A DNA stretch of 52,763 bases from Sulfitobacter sp. (GCA_029252045.1 JAQXCD010000065.1:1-52763); one strand, 5' to 3'. Shown: positions 34,704 to 51,231, numbered from the stretch's first letter. Notes: a model not told the origin generated them from the sequence alone. Translations and numbers: made by a program.

Positions 34704-35918
34704 TCAGGCGACAGCGTGGCTCACCGCACACTGCTTCCACAGATGGCTCAGCGCATTCACCAGATGATCAATATCCGCATCCGTGTGCAAAGGTGAGGGC
34801 GTGAACCGCAACCGCTCCGTGCCCTTGGGCACGGTGGGATAGTTGATGGGCTGCACGTAGATGTCCCACTCGTTCATCAGGTAATCCGCCAGCATCCGCG
34901 TCTTGACAGGATCCTTGATCATCACCGGCACGATGTGGCTTTCGTTCATCATATGTGGGATGCCGGCACGGTCCAGTCGCGCGCGCAGCTTGGCCACTTG
35001 CGCTTGATGGCGTGTCCGCTCGTCCGAGGATGTCTTCAGGTGGATTATGGAGGCACGTGCAGCAGCGGCGACAGCAGGGGGCAGGGCTGTGGTAAAGATG
35101 AACCCGCTGGCAAAGCTGCGGATGAAATCGCACAGCGCAACGGAGCCGGTGATATAGCCGCCGACCACACCGTAAGCTTTGCCCAAGGTGCCCTCAATCA
35201 GAGTGATCCGGTCGGCCAGCCCCTCCCGCTCGGAGATACCGCCGCCGCGCGGGCCATAGAGGCCCACGGCGTGCACTTCGTCGAGGTAGGTCATCGCGCC
35301 GTATTTCTCGGCCACTTCGACAATCTCGCGCATCGGGCAGATGTCGCCGTCCATGGAATAGACGCTCTCGAAGGCGACGATTTTTGGCACGTTGGCGGGC
35401 AGGGCGGCCAGCTTGGCTTCCAGATCCGCCACGTCGTTGTGCTTCCACAGAACCTTTGTCGCACGCGAGTGCCGGATACCTTCGATCATGCTGGCGTGGT
35501 TGCCGCTGTCAGACAGGATCACGCAGTCTTTCAGACGCGACCCGAGGCACGACAGGGCTGCCCAGTTGGAGACGTAGCCGGAGGTGAACAGCAGTGCCGC
35601 CTCCTTGCCGTGCAGATCTGCCAACTCCCGCTCCAGCAGCAGGTGGTCGTGGTTGGTGCCGGAAATGTTGCGCGTGCCGCCAGCACCTGTGCCTGTGCGC
35701 TGCACCGCTTCGCACATTGCGTCGATGGTCAGCGGGTGTTGCCCCATGCCCAGATAGTCATTCGAGCACCACACCGTCACATCGCGCTTTTCGCCTTCCA
35801 CGTGGTTGGATGCGCGGGGAAATTTGCCGCATTTCCGCTCCAACTCCGCGAAATAGCGGTAGTTGCCATCGGACTTCAGCTGGTCGATCTGTTCGTTGAA
35901 AAGGGCGTCAAAGTTCAT
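34704..35918 (-). CDS. hemA: 5-aminolevulinate synthase
   Basis: A 404-residue PLP enzyme of the Shemin (C4) route that joins glycine and succinyl-CoA, the first step of tetrapyrrole synthesis. The PLP lysine lies in [17 protein letters not shown], and the glycine-rich [17 protein letters not shown] is intact. Its start overlaps the puhE stop by 11 bases, so it is the last gene of the bchF-puh-acsF superoperon. Confidence 0.96.
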   Translation of the reverse strand: MNFDALFNEQIDQLKSDGNYRYFAELERKCGKFPRASNHVEGEKRDVTVWCSNDYLGMGQHPLTIDAMCEAVQRTGTGAGGTRNISGTNHDHLLLERELADLHGKEAALLFTSGYVSNWAALSCLGSRLKDCVILSDSGNHASMIEGIRHSRATKVLWKHNDVADLEAKLAALPANVPKIVAFESVYSMDGDICPMREIVEVAEKYGAMTYLDEVHAVGLYGPRGGGISEREGLADRITLIEGTLGKAYGVVGGYITGSVALCDFIRSFASGFIFTTALPPAVAAAARASIIHLKTSSDERTRHQAQVAKLRARLDRAGIPHMMNESHIVPVMIKDPVKTRMLADYLMNEWDIYVQPINYPTVPKGTERLRFTPSPLHTDADIDHLVNALSHLWKQCAVSHAVA

Positions 35919-36708
35919 GGGTTTGGTCCTGTCTTGAAGGCGTTGTATCGGGCAGCATCCAGCGCCAGAGTTTCGCGTCGGGTAGCGGTATTACCATGAA
36001 CCAATGTTCGATGGCAGCGAGGGCCGCTAATGCGGTCAAAAGCGCAAACCCGACCGTATTGGCAGGGGTTTGCGCAGAAATCAGACGTTCGGCAAAGCAG
36101 GCGGCCGTGACGCTGAGAAAAGTCACGCCAATGGGGAAGGCGAAGGTGATCGACCCTTGGCGGAAGTATGATTTGAGGTGCTGGAGCGGGACCGGCACAA
36201 ATTCGGTGTTGATGCGGGGCACGCCAAAAAACAGGTTCAGCTTGGCCGAGATACGGGCCGTGAACAGGATGACATAGGCCCAGAGGCCCACGGTATTTTC
36301 TGCATGTGAGGTCAGCATGACTACGGCCAGCAGCGCAGCCGCGAGCAACAATTCGTGGCGCGACATGGTATCCCACGCGCGCGCAAAGCGGGCGTATCCG
36401 GTGAGGCCCGCAGGGCAGGGGCGCAGCTCTGGCCCGGTGATGATCCCCGACAGGAACGCCAGCTCGATCCAGCCCCAGATCAGCAGGACGGAGACGAAAG
36501 AGACATAGGCATTGGCCACCGTCAATTCCTGCGCGCTGATCCACAGCCCGGCAAAACCGAGGGCAAAGAACGGCACCGTCAGGAACACGTTGCGCCCGTG
36601 GGCCACCTTATCACCGGCATCGGCCCGCCGCACGATCAGCAGGATCGCCCCGGTGAAGAACCACCAGGCGAAGAGTGCTAATACTGCGGCGGACCATGCG
36701 CTTGTCAT
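35908..36708 (-). CDS. puhE: photosynthetic complex assembly protein PuhE
   Basis: A 266-residue membrane protein with about seven hydrophobic helices, of the DUF3623/PuhE type. PuhE affects RC-LH1 amount in Rhodobacter capsulatus; its mechanism is unknown. Recognised by position behind acsF and by [13 protein letters not shown] near the C-terminus. The start shares one base with the acsF stop. Confidence 0.88.
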   Translation of the reverse strand: MTSAWSAAVLALFAWWFFTGAILLIVRRADAGDKVAHGRNVFLTVPFFALGFAGLWISAQELTVANAYVSFVSVLLIWGWIELAFLSGIITGPELRPCPAGLTGYARFARAWDTMSRHELLLAAALLAVVMLTSHAENTVGLWAYVILFTARISAKLNLFFGVPRINTEFVPVPLQHLKSYFRQGSITFAFPIGVTFLSVTAACFAERLISAQTPANTVGFALLTALAALAAIEHWFMVIPLPDAKLWRWMLPDTTPSRQDQTHEL

Positions 36709-37838
36709 CAGTAGGCGGGCTTCATCACAGGGCTTGCAGGCACCTGGTTCTTGATCGCCGGGATCGTGTAGAGCGCGGCAAAGGCGTAGGTAGCTTTTGC
36801 CATGCCGGCGAGACGGCTGAGTGTGCCACTAATGCCGCCGCGCGCCTTGCCTTCGGCCACCTGGCGGCTGGCCGCTTCCATCCGGTCAAGGTTGGGGCGC
36901 CAGCGGGGGTGGTCAATGTCCAGCGTCAGCGGGAACACCTGCTTGGAGATGTCGGAGGTCTTGCGGAAGACCTCCTGACCGTACCATGTGGTATCTACGC
37001 CAAGTGCATCATGGAACAGCGGGCGCTGGTGGTCACGCACCCACATGGTCGAGAAGACGGCCGTGAGGAAGAACTTGATCCACAGCTTGTTGGCAAAGCT
37101 TTCCGTCAACTTGGGGTCGGTTTTCAGCAGCAGTGCAAAGGCCTCGCCGTGGGAGAACTCGTCGTTGCACCATTCGCGGAACCAGCCAAAGATGGGGTGG
37201 AACTGGTGCTCGGGGTGCTTTTCCAGATGCCGGTAGATGGTGATGTACCGCGCATAGCCGATCTTCTCGCTCAGGTACGTCGCGTAGTAGATGAACTTGG
37301 GGCGGAAGTAGGTGTATTTCTTCTGCTGGGTCAGAAACCCGAGGTTCACGCGGATGCCCGCCTCGCGCAGGGCATCGTTGATAAAGCCCGCGTGGCGGGC
37401 CTCGTCGCGTGCCATCAGCTGGAACAGCTGCGTGATATCGGCGTTGGAGCCGCGGCGCTTCATTTCCTTATAGAGCACACAGCCCGAGAATTCGGCGGTG
37501 CAAGACGAGATCAGGAAATCGATGAATTCCGCGCGCAGCTTCGGCTCCATCCCGTCCCAATCCACGGCGCCCCATTTCTCGTTCTTCTTGAAATGGCCCT
37601 TGTTGGGGTCGGCGGCCATGGCGGCAATCATCTTGTCCCAGTCTTCGCGCACGGGCGTCACATCAATCGCGTCCATCTCGTCGAAATCGGTGGTGTAAAA
37701 GCGTGGCGTCAGCAGGGTGTTCTGCATCGCGACTTCGGTCGCCTGCTCGGAGGTGATCATGCCGTTGTCGAGCGCGTCCTGCGCGGCAATCGCCTCTTCG
37801 GCGGTGTCGGCAAAGGCGGAATGTGTTGGCTTGTTCAT
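36708..37838 (-). CDS. acsF: Mg-protoporphyrin IX monomethyl ester oxidative cyclase, aerobic
   Basis: A 376-residue diiron oxygenase that forms ring E using O2. Diiron motifs are visible: FSGCVLYKEMKRR, RDEARHAGFINDALR and DEFSHGEAFALLL. No anaerobic cyclase bchE is in the window, so bacteriochlorophyll synthesis as encoded here needs oxygen. The start overlaps bciE by four bases. Confidence 0.95.
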   Translation of the reverse strand: MNKPTHSAFADTAEEAIAAQDALDNGMITSEQATEVAMQNTLLTPRFYTTDFDEMDAIDVTPVREDWDKMIAAMAADPNKGHFKKNEKWGAVDWDGMEPKLRAEFIDFLISSCTAEFSGCVLYKEMKRRGSNADITQLFQLMARDEARHAGFINDALREAGIRVNLGFLTQQKKYTYFRPKFIYYATYLSEKIGYARYITIYRHLEKHPEHQFHPIFGWFREWCNDEFSHGEAFALLLKTDPKLTESFANKLWIKFFLTAVFSTMWVRDHQRPLFHDALGVDTTWYGQEVFRKTSDISKQVFPLTLDIDHPRWRPNLDRMEAASRQVAEGKARGGISGTLSRLAGMAKATYAFAALYTIPAIKNQVPASPVMKPAY

Positions 37839-38131
37839 GACATCACCTCGTCAGAAAAGGAGAACTCGCAGAGTTCCATGAATTCGAAATCACCCGTGGC
37901 GCGGGTCCACAGCTGCTCGAGCTTGCTCGCGCGGGTGATGGTTGCGATGCGTTCTTCGACGACCAGCTCGCCGTAAGGGGCCATGATCTCGGCGCCGTGC
38001 ATCAGCACACTGTCACCGGGGTTGATCACCGCACCGTTGAGGAATTTCACATGCGCGGAAAGTTCTTCAAACCGGTGCGAGATCGTGACCTCGCAGGGGG
38101 CTTGTTCGCGTGTTCTTGTCAGTAGTCCCAT
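37835..38131 (-). CDS. bciE: BciE, auxiliary subunit of the oxidative cyclase
   Basis: A 98-residue soluble protein with no membrane helix. It sits directly upstream of acsF with a four-base overlap. In Rhodobacter sphaeroides a small protein at this position (BciE) is needed for AcsF activity in alphaproteobacteria. The call rests on size and position. Segments EVTISHRFEELSAHVKFLNG and HGAEIMAPYGELVVEER suggest a small beta-rich fold. Confidence 0.8.
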   Translation of the reverse strand: MGLLTRTREQAPCEVTISHRFEELSAHVKFLNGAVINPGDSVLMHGAEIMAPYGELVVEERIATITRASKLEQLWTRATGDFEFMELCEFSFSDEVMS

Positions 38132-38160
38132 GATATCCAGTCCCTTGAATAATGGTGGTT

Positions 38161-38628
38161 TCAGTTCAGCAGCGTGGCGAAGGCTGCGATGTTGTCAGGT
38201 CCGTATCCGATCAGCTCAAGCTGCCAACCGGTGGTGTCGTCAATCACGTCGATGCGTCCGTTTTCGCGGCGCACGATGCGGAAAGGGGCGCTCGCGTCAG
38301 CGTGCTGGACCTTGCGTTCACGCATCATGGCGACCCAGACCACGTCGATAAATCCCGCCTTGTGGCGGGTGGAATTGGCAATCTCTGTGCCGGTTGTGTC
38401 CAACACCTTGATACCAAAATTCCGGTCACCTTCAAAGCTAACACTGCGCTCGGCCACGATTTTATCCATGGTCGGTAGGCCCGTGCGGGGCATGTCGGTG
38501 ATCCGCGCATAAGACACCAGGGCCAGCGAGGCGAGCATCAGACCGAACATGGCCTGCACCAGCAGGCGCGGCACCATATCCTTGTCACGGGCTTTCATCT
38601 GGCGGGCGAGAGGGGATGTAAGGCTCAT
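38161..38628 (-). CDS. puhC: photosynthetic complex assembly protein PuhC
   Basis: A 155-residue protein with one N-terminal membrane helix (about residues 23-42) and a periplasmic domain. PuhC assists RC-LH1 assembly in Rhodobacter. The features LVSYARITDMPR, VERSVSFEG-like AERSVSFEGD and DDTTGWQLELIGYGPDN fit the family. It lies five bases after puhB. Confidence 0.88.
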   Translation of the reverse strand: MSLTSPLARQMKARDKDMVPRLLVQAMFGLMLASLALVSYARITDMPRTGLPTMDKIVAERSVSFEGDRNFGIKVLDTTGTEIANSTRHKAGFIDVVWVAMMRERKVQHADASAPFRIVRRENGRIDVIDDTTGWQLELIGYGPDNIAAFATLLN

Positions 38629-38633
38629 GTCGA

Positions 38634-39278
38634 TTACTCCGCGGCTACGGCGCCCGGCGCGCTGTGCGCCGGATCAAGTTTTTCGATGCGCGGCGTGTGC
38701 ACGCGGGTTTCAGCCGCTTCGGCAAAGATCGCCGCGACGCGTCCGACATCCGGGATGCAGCGGAAGGCAGGCTGCACCCGGCGCAACGACCAGGGCCGCG
38801 CGTGGGGCCATGTCATCATGTAGGACACGCGCGTGTCGTCGATCAGCTCAAAGCTGAGCGTGCCCGTGCCGTTCCGCCGCGTCTGCACAGCGGCATTGCC
38901 GATGCAGACATAGGGCAGGTTCAGCGTCATCGTGAGCGCCGCGCCGATGCGCAGGGCCGCGCGCTTGTTGGTCAGGGTATAGACGGTCGAGCGGGCCTGA
39001 ACCGTGGCCATGATATAGACCACCACGCAGGCGGCAATCGCGCTGAGCACAAACGCTATGGCATGGCTGAGAGCCACCGGCATCGGCACGCTGAGCGACG
39101 AAATGCCGACGCGCCAGACGGCCAGAACGGCAAAATAGCCGATGATCCAGTGCATTTTCCACGCTTCAATCGCAAGGCGCATCGGGTCTGGTGCACCCTG
39201 CCACAGGATATGTTCATCTGCGGGCAATGCCTCTGGCAGGCCGCGGACTGGTTCGAAGTTGAAATCGTCGTGATGCAT
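38634..39278 (-). CDS. puhB: photosynthetic complex assembly protein PuhB
   Basis: A 214-residue membrane protein with a PH-like domain and three hydrophobic helices. The N-terminal FNFEPVRGLPEALPADEHILWQG is split across short motifs seen in the family: FEPVRGLPE and HILWQG. PuhB is an assembly factor acting on the reaction centre H subunit. It follows puhA after 60 bases. Confidence 0.88.
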   Translation of the reverse strand: MHHDDFNFEPVRGLPEALPADEHILWQGAPDPMRLAIEAWKMHWIIGYFAVLAVWRVGISSLSVPMPVALSHAIAFVLSAIAACVVVYIMATVQARSTVYTLTNKRAALRIGAALTMTLNLPYVCIGNAAVQTRRNGTGTLSFELIDDTRVSYMMTWPHARPWSLRRVQPAFRCIPDVGRVAAIFAEAAETRVHTPRIEKLDPAHSAPGAVAAE

Positions 39279-39338
39279 TTGTTTTCCCCTAATGTGGTGT
39301 CCGGGCCTGCGGCTGTTCAGGCCCGGATGCGTGGCTTT

Positions 39339-40112
39339 TTACAGCTTTGGCTCAAGGCGTTTGGGGTCGGCATAGAGCGTGCCGCCACCGTAGTAGGCCA
39401 TGATCTTCTCTTCTTCGAGCAGCGTGATCTCGGAGTCCGATTTGATACCCGGAACGTCCGCGAAATGCGCACCATAGATCGAGCGGACAGCGACGCGGTC
39501 CGACTTGATGCGCGCAAAGTTCGCGGGGATCAGGCAGGTTTTGCCGGTGCCTTCGGGGTTCAGATCAACGGTGAGGTAGCGCACGTATTGCTCTGGCACG
39601 TCCACCCACATGTCGATGACACGGCCCACCACTTCGCCGTCACCGGCGACCACGGGCTTGCCGCGCGGATCGGTGCCTGCGGAAACGGCGAAATCCTGCA
39701 GCTTGCTGAGGGGCTTGATCTTTGCGTGGCCATGGGCGTCAAGCTCGGGGTGATCGCTGCGCGGCGCCCAGGAGGCGGGGCCGACACCGTCGAGCATCGG
39801 GTTGCCTGTGGGCTCATAGGGGGAGCCTGCGGCCATTGATGTCTGCTCAAGCGCGAGGTTGTCACGGTCGCCGCGCTGGCCCGAGGGCACTGTCAGCACG
39901 CCACGGCCATCGCGCAGGTGGAACGTCTTGTCTTTCGGAACGGGGAAGGGGCCCTGGTTGGGGGCAATCGAGCCGTCCTCGGTCTGCAAAGGATAGCCTT
40001 CGCGCATGTTCTCTGTTTGCAGGTAGTAGACGAGACCTGCAAAGAAGATCCAGAAAAGCCAGATAGCGGCGCTTGCCAGATCGAAGTTACCAAAAAATTC
40101 TGTGCCAACCAT
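39339..40112 (-). CDS. puhA: photosynthetic reaction centre H subunit
   Basis: A 257-residue protein with one N-terminal transmembrane helix (FDLASAAIWLFWIFFAGLVY) and a cytoplasmic PRC-barrel domain. Typical segments: QTENMREGYPL, FHLRDGRGVLTVP, and GEVVGRVIDMWVDVPEQYVR. It caps the L/M dimer and controls proton delivery to QB. It is preceded by lhaA. Confidence 0.96.
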   Translation of the reverse strand: MVGTEFFGNFDLASAAIWLFWIFFAGLVYYLQTENMREGYPLQTEDGSIAPNQGPFPVPKDKTFHLRDGRGVLTVPSGQRGDRDNLALEQTSMAAGSPYEPTGNPMLDGVGPASWAPRSDHPELDAHGHAKIKPLSKLQDFAVSAGTDPRGKPVVAGDGEVVGRVIDMWVDVPEQYVRYLTVDLNPEGTGKTCLIPANFARIKSDRVAVRSIYGAHFADVPGIKSDSEITLLEEEKIMAYYGGGTLYADPKRLEPKL

Positions 40113-40137
40113 TAGGGGGTCCTCCGTGTTGGGTGTT

Positions 40138-41571
40138 TCAAGTCGGGAAATCGGCGAGGCCGATGCGCCCCGTCTGTTGGTGTGCCGATCTGCGGGTCCG
40201 TACCAAGGGGCCCACAGCGATCAGCGTCGCGAAGAGTAGGTAGATCTCGATGTGGTAAACCACCGAGTAGCCGGTTGTGGCGTTCTGCATGCCGGGGCCG
40301 AAGCTGCCCGCGAGGGCGGCCGAGTTCACGACATCGCGCAGCGCGCCACCAATGAAAATCGACAGGCCTGCCGCAGTGGCCTGAGCGGCGCCCCAGGCGC
40401 CAAGCGCCAGCCCCTTGCCCGCCAGCGCGCCGGTTTCCAGTGTCATGGCGGCGGTCAGTGTCGAGATGGCGAAGAGGCCCGAGCCAAGCCCAATGCCAAA
40501 GGCACCGGCAAAAAACAGTGCGGTACTGTTCAGAGGGGCGGCAAAGATCACGGCGCTGAAGGCCAGCAGGCCCACAAGGATGCCCCGCGCAGACATCAGA
40601 TAGGTGTTCATCCCCGCCTTGAGCCAGCGCGCGGCAAAGGCAAAGCCGATCAGCGCGCCCAGTGACCACATGGCTGTGAGCAGTGTCGTGGCCGAGACGG
40701 ACAGCCCCAGCACCTCACCGCCATAGGGCTCCAGCAGGACGTCCTGCATGTTGAAGGCCAGGGTGCCGAGAAACACCGCCACCAACAGGCGCGCGGCAGA
40801 ATTGCCTGTGGTCAGATCGCGCCACGCATCGCCGAATGAGGGCTTTTCCGCCTCACGTTCGGCGCGGCTCATCGGGTTGACACGTTCCTGCTTCCACAGG
40901 GCAATGACGTTGAGGACAACGGTCATCACGGCGGCGCCCTGCACCACCTGAATGAGGCGCAATTGGCTGAAGTTTTGCAGTAATGTGCCGATGACAATCG
41001 CCGCGACAGCCATGCCGACCAGCAGCATGACATAAAGGAGGGCCACGACCTGTGGACGCGTCTCATCCGTGGCGCGGTCAGCGGCAAGGGCAAGGCCTGC
41101 AGTCTGGGTCATGTGCATGCCAAGACCGGTCAGCAGAAACGCCAGCGCCGCGCCGACTTCGCCTGCCCATGTCGGACCAACGGCCTGTTCACCGGTCAGC
41201 AGCAGCAGGCCGAAAGGCATGATGGCAAAGCCGCCGAATTGCCACAGGCTGCCGAACCACAGGTAGGGGATACGCTTCCACCCGATGGCGGAGCGGTAGG
41301 TGTCGGAGCGGAAACCCAGAAGCGCGCGGAAGGGCGCGACCAGTACCGGAATGGCGATCATCACCGCCACGATCCAGGCCATCACGCCCAGTTCCACGAT
41401 CATCACACGGTTGAGCGTTCCCAGCAGCATGACCGAGGCCATGCCCACCGAGACCTGAAAAAGCGACATGCGCAAAAGCTGGCCCAGCGGCAACTGTTCG
41501 CTGATCGCATCCGAAAAGGGGAGCGATTTCAGCGTCAGTGCCTTGAGGCCTTTTTTGCTGGGAATCATCAT
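40138..41571 (-). CDS. lhaA: LhaA, LH1 assembly protein of the PucC family
   Basis: A 477-residue MFS-fold membrane protein with about 12 helices. LhaA is needed for normal LH1 formation, perhaps by delivering bacteriochlorophyll to alpha/beta polypeptides. The position between bchM and puhA and segments such as RMSLFQVSVGMASVMLLGTL and FRALLGFRSDTYRSAIGW identify it. The start overlaps bchM by four bases. A paralogue lies at 2998. Confidence 0.92.
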   Translation of the reverse strand: MMIPSKKGLKALTLKSLPFSDAISEQLPLGQLLRMSLFQVSVGMASVMLLGTLNRVMIVELGVMAWIVAVMIAIPVLVAPFRALLGFRSDTYRSAIGWKRIPYLWFGSLWQFGGFAIMPFGLLLLTGEQAVGPTWAGEVGAALAFLLTGLGMHMTQTAGLALAADRATDETRPQVVALLYVMLLVGMAVAAIVIGTLLQNFSQLRLIQVVQGAAVMTVVLNVIALWKQERVNPMSRAEREAEKPSFGDAWRDLTTGNSAARLLVAVFLGTLAFNMQDVLLEPYGGEVLGLSVSATTLLTAMWSLGALIGFAFAARWLKAGMNTYLMSARGILVGLLAFSAVIFAAPLNSTALFFAGAFGIGLGSGLFAISTLTAAMTLETGALAGKGLALGAWGAAQATAAGLSIFIGGALRDVVNSAALAGSFGPGMQNATTGYSVVYHIEIYLLFATLIAVGPLVRTRRSAHQQTGRIGLADFPT

Positions 41572-42278
41572 GCGGTGAACTCCAGCGCGTTTGAGATGTA
41601 GAAGCCCGAGGTGACCCGGCGCACGTCACGCAGGCGGCCCACGGGCAGGGCAGCGGCGATGGAGGCCGGTGTGTGCGGGATCATCACGGGGGAGCGGTCG
41701 CGGTGCGGGAAAAGCTTGCCCGCGCGCCACATCAGCATCAGCAGGGGTGTGCGCGGCGCTACGGTAAAGATCATCTTGTCGGACAGGCGCGGGGCAAGGC
41801 CGCCCAGAATACGCGCGATGTCATCGGCAGTGTAATAAATCAGGCTGTCCATCGCCACGACATGATCGAACTGGCCCAAGGCAGGGTCGAGCATGTCTCC
41901 GGCCGAGAACGACAGCTTGCGCGCAAGGGTATCCGGCGCACGTTTTTGAGCGATATCAATAAGCTGTGGTGAGATATCGACGCCCACCACATCCGCACCG
42001 CGCGCCGCCAGCTCAAACGCCAGCGCGCCGGTGCCACAGCCCGCATCGAGGATGCGCGCGCCGCGCAGATCGGCGGGCAGGCTGTCGATGATCAGTTGGC
42101 GCATCTCGTCGCGGCCCGCGCGCACGGTGGCGCGAATACCAGACACGGGCGCATCCGAGGTCAGGCGTTCCCATGTCTTGGTTGCTGTGCGGTCGAAATA
42201 CGTCTCCACCCTGTCCCGGGTGGAGGTATAGGCCGCCGACGTCTTGGGACGCGCGGTATGGATGCGGGTGCCGTCCAC
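41568..42278 (-). CDS. bchM: Mg-protoporphyrin IX O-methyltransferase
   Basis: A 236-residue SAM-dependent methyltransferase acting on the ring C propionate of Mg-protoporphyrin. The SAM motif ARILDAGCGTGALAFELA is intact, and RVETYFDRTATKTWERLTSD is typical of the BchM N-terminus. GTG at 42278 is proposed because the reading frame above it enters bchL and there is no ATG in between. The start is uncertain by some codons. Confidence 0.9.
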   Translation of the reverse strand: MDGTRIHTARPKTSAAYTSTRDRVETYFDRTATKTWERLTSDAPVSGIRATVRAGRDEMRQLIIDSLPADLRGARILDAGCGTGALAFELAARGADVVGVDISPQLIDIAQKRAPDTLARKLSFSAGDMLDPALGQFDHVVAMDSLIYYTADDIARILGGLAPRLSDKMIFTVAPRTPLLMLMWRAGKLFPHRDRSPVMIPHTPASIAAALPVGRLRDVRRVTSGFYISNALEFTA

Positions 42279-42339
42279 TACCGGTGCCCCCCGAAGGTGC
42301 AACGGAACGTGCGCGAAAGCGTTTGCGCTGTCTTGCCCA

Positions 42340-46793
<4,454 letters not shown>

Positions 46794-46804
<11 letters not shown>

Positions 46805-48353
46805 AATGAGCCTTCGCATCGTACAAGGTGTCGATGCTGATTTCGCCCAGGCCCTTTTCAGCGGCGTAGGTTTCGGTGTTCCGGCGGGCCTTTCCACGCA
46901 CGAAGAATGGTATTTTCTTGAGCTCTTTCTCGGCCGTCTCCAGCCAGATGATCTGCGCGCCGCTTGCGTTCGGCACAGGCTCCGGCTTCATTTTGCTTTC
47001 TAAACTCACGGGCGCATCGCGCCCTGAAACGCTTGCTGCAGGTGCGTGACCGCCATGGTGCGATGGCCCCGCCGCGTCGTTGAATTCGAAATCCTCGCGG
47101 AACATGTGCAGCAGGTGCTCCTCCAGCCCCATGACCAGCGGATGTACCCAAGTGTCAAATAGCACGTTTGCGCCCTCGAAGCCCATCTGTGGGGAGTAAC
47201 GCGCGGGGAAATCCTGCACATGCACGGGGGCGGAGATTACGGCGCAGGGGATGCCCAGCCGCTTGCCGATATGGCGCTCCATCTGGGTGCCGAGGATCAT
47301 CTCGGGCTGCAACTCTTCGATGGTTTGCTCGACTTCGAGGTAATCGTCAGTGATCAGTGCCTCCAGCCCGTATTCCTTGGCGAGCGCGCGGATCGGGCGG
47401 GCGTATTCACGGTTGTAGCAGCCCATGCCCGCCACTTCGAAACCCATCTCGTCGCGGGCAAAGCGGGCTGCGGCGGCGACATGGGTGCCGTCCCCGAAGA
47501 TGAACACGCGCTTGCCGGTGAGGTAAGTGCTGTCGACAGAGCGGCTCCACCATGTCTGGCGGTTGCGGTCCTCTGAGATCGGCGCGGTCGAGCCGGAGAG
47601 CGCGCGGACCTCTTCGATGAAGTCGCGGGTGGCGCCGACGCCTATGGGGATGACCTTTGTATAGGGCTGGCCGAAGGTTTTTTCGCAGTAGCGTGCGGCA
47701 GATTCGCCCGTTTCGGGGTAGAGGAGCACGTTGAAATGGGCTTGGGCCATCTTTGCGATGTCCGAAGGCGACGCGCCCATGGGGCCGGTCACGTTGACCT
47801 CGATCCCCATTTCATAGAGCAGATTGGTGATTTCCTGCACATCGTCGCGGTGACGGAAGCCGAGGGCTGTGGGGCCGAGGATGTTGCACGAGACGCGCGC
47901 GGTCTTCTCCATCGGCTTGGCCAGATGGCGCACAATCTGCAGGAAGGTCTCATCCGCACCGAAGTTTTCCTTGCGCTGGTAGCTGGGCAGTTCCAGCGGG
48001 ATCACGGGGATCGGCAGATCCATGGTTTCGGCCAGGCCGCCGGGATCATCCTGAATGAGCTCTGCGGTGCAGGAGGCCCCGACGATCATGGCCTCGGGCT
48101 TAAACCGCTCATACGCTTCCTGACAGGCCTTTTTGAAGAGACCTGCCGTGTCGGAACCGAGATCGCGGGCCTGGAAGGTGGTGTAGGTTACGGGCGGGCG
48201 GTGGTCGCGCCGCTCGATCATGGTGAACAGAAGATCGGCGTAGGTGTCGCCCTGCGGGGCATGCAGCACGTAGTGCAGGCCGGTCATGCCGGTGGCAACG
48301 CGCATGGCGCCCACATGGGTCGGGCCTTCATATGTCCAGACAGTGAGCTTCAT
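46794..48353 (-). CDS. bchB: dark protochlorophyllide reductase subunit B
   Basis: A 519-residue nitrogenase-like subunit that forms the catalytic BchNB tetramer. The N-terminus [20 protein letters not shown] and [19 protein letters not shown] with a cluster Cys are typical; BchB also uses an Asp ligand. The C-terminal domain of about 50 residues ([20 protein letters not shown]) is intact. Its start is 88 bases from bchN, with a repeat between. Confidence 0.95.
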
Positions 48354-48386
48354 GTTCGGGCCTCCGTGCGCGCGGCGTCTGTCGGA

Positions 48387-48436
48387 GCGAGGGCCGGCCC
48401 TCGCGCTCCCGGAGTATTTTCGGCCAAGAAAGATAG
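48387..48436 (+). repeat. palindrome + GGAGTATTT repeat, copy C
   Basis: GCGAGGGCC/GGCCCTCGC (48387-48404) is a perfect 18-bp palindrome followed on the plus strand by CTCCCGGAGTATTTTCGGCC and AAGAAAGATAG. It lies in the bchN-bchB spacer, reading against the direction of these genes, unlike copy A. Confidence 0.7.
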
Positions 48437-48441
48437 GCGGA

Positions 48442-50207
<1,766 letters not shown>

Positions 50208-50261
50208 GCGGTTGTCCTCGGGGTAATTCCTATCCTGAAAACTTACACCGAATCCGACAAG

Positions 50262-50279
50262 TGTCAACTTTGATTTACA
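50262..50279. promoter_or_regulatory. PpsR operator upstream of bchF
   Basis: TGTCAACTTTGATTTACA matches TGT-N12-ACA and lies 54 bases before the bchF start codon, in the promoter region of the superoperon. Confidence 0.85.
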
Positions 50280-50358
50280 CTTTGAAATTAGCCGATAATT
50301 ATATCGAACTCGGGCATCACTATAAAAATAAGAAAAAATCAGGTGCTAGGGTAGGTAA

Positions 50359-50376
50359 TGTCAATAATAATTGACA
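50359..50376. promoter_or_regulatory. PpsR operator between bchF and ppaA
   Basis: TGTCAATAATAATTGACA is an extended symmetric box (TGTC-N10-GACA), 84 bases before ppaA and 151 before bchF. It may serve autoregulation of ppaA-ppsR as well as bchF. Confidence 0.85.
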
Positions 50377-50460
50377 ATCCGCAGGCCTCTGTAGACGATA
50401 GATGCTAATCACACTATAGAACGTGCTGTTTCCTGTCTTTCACCCCCTTTGGAGGTGCCG

Positions 50461-51231
50461 ATGCCACAAGACTACACAGACCATGCGGCTACCCTTCCTT
50501 CCGACGCTGGTGGGGTGGCGCGTCAGGTATTGTCTGTGTTGTCGAGTGAGCTGCGGCGCATTTATCCTGATATGCCCCCGCGCATGCTCGTAAAGTACCT
50601 TGACCAGATGCAGGCGGCGATGACGCAGGCAAACCCGAAAGTCATCAAGGAGCTGCTGAACACCATGCGGCGTGCGGGTATCCGGGATACCGACGTGGCC
50701 GACTTTTATATTCCGGTCGTCGCCCGCCGTCTGGGTGAGAGGTGGGTGGACGACTCGCTCGAGTTTACCGAAGTCTCGGTCGCGATGGCCAATCTTCAGA
50801 CCATGTTGCATGCGTTGGACGCAAGCTGGTGCATGCCCGAGCGCGCGCCCTTCGGGACGATGGGAGAGATTTGCATTATTGTACCCGATGGGGTCCAGCA
50901 CTCTATCGGGGCCAGCATCCTCTCGGGCCAGATGCGCCGCGCGGGATATGATGTACGCCTGGCCAACGGTATAAAGCTGGATGACATCGCCGCTTTTGTA
51001 AGCTCGCCTGCGACGATGGGCGTCATGTTGTCCGCGTCTCTCTGGGAGCCGCTTGATTTTTTGCGCGTAGTCGTCAAAAAGGTCCGCCAGGGAAATCCTT
51101 GGGTGCCGGTTTTGGTGGGTGGAAACATTTTGGAACGCGATGTCGATGTCTGCGCGAGTATTGGTACTGATCTGGCCACAAATGATTGGCAGACCGCGCT
51201 TGAGTTCTGCGCGGACAGAGTACAGCCGTAA
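50461..51231 (+). CDS. ppaA: PpaA/AerR, cobalamin-binding modulator of PpsR
   Basis: A 256-residue protein. The helical cap with RLGERWVDDSLEFTEVSVAM carries the W-x8-EV motif, and the B12-binding domain loop reads GVQHSIGASIL, keeping the ligand His and Gly but not the Asp of DxHxxG. AerR binds cobalamin in a light-dependent way and counteracts CrtJ/PpsR. ATG 50461 has GGAGG six bases upstream; TTG at 50449 is rejected. The stop overlaps ppsR by one base. Confidence 0.9.
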   Translation: MPQDYTDHAATLPSDAGGVARQVLSVLSSELRRIYPDMPPRMLVKYLDQMQAAMTQANPKVIKELLNTMRRAGIRDTDVADFYIPVVARRLGERWVDDSLEFTEVSVAMANLQTMLHALDASWCMPERAPFGTMGEICIIVPDGVQHSIGASILSGQMRRAGYDVRLANGIKLDDIAAFVSSPATMGVMLSASLWEPLDFLRVVVKKVRQGNPWVPVLVGGNILERDVDVCASIGTDLATNDWQTALEFCADRVQP

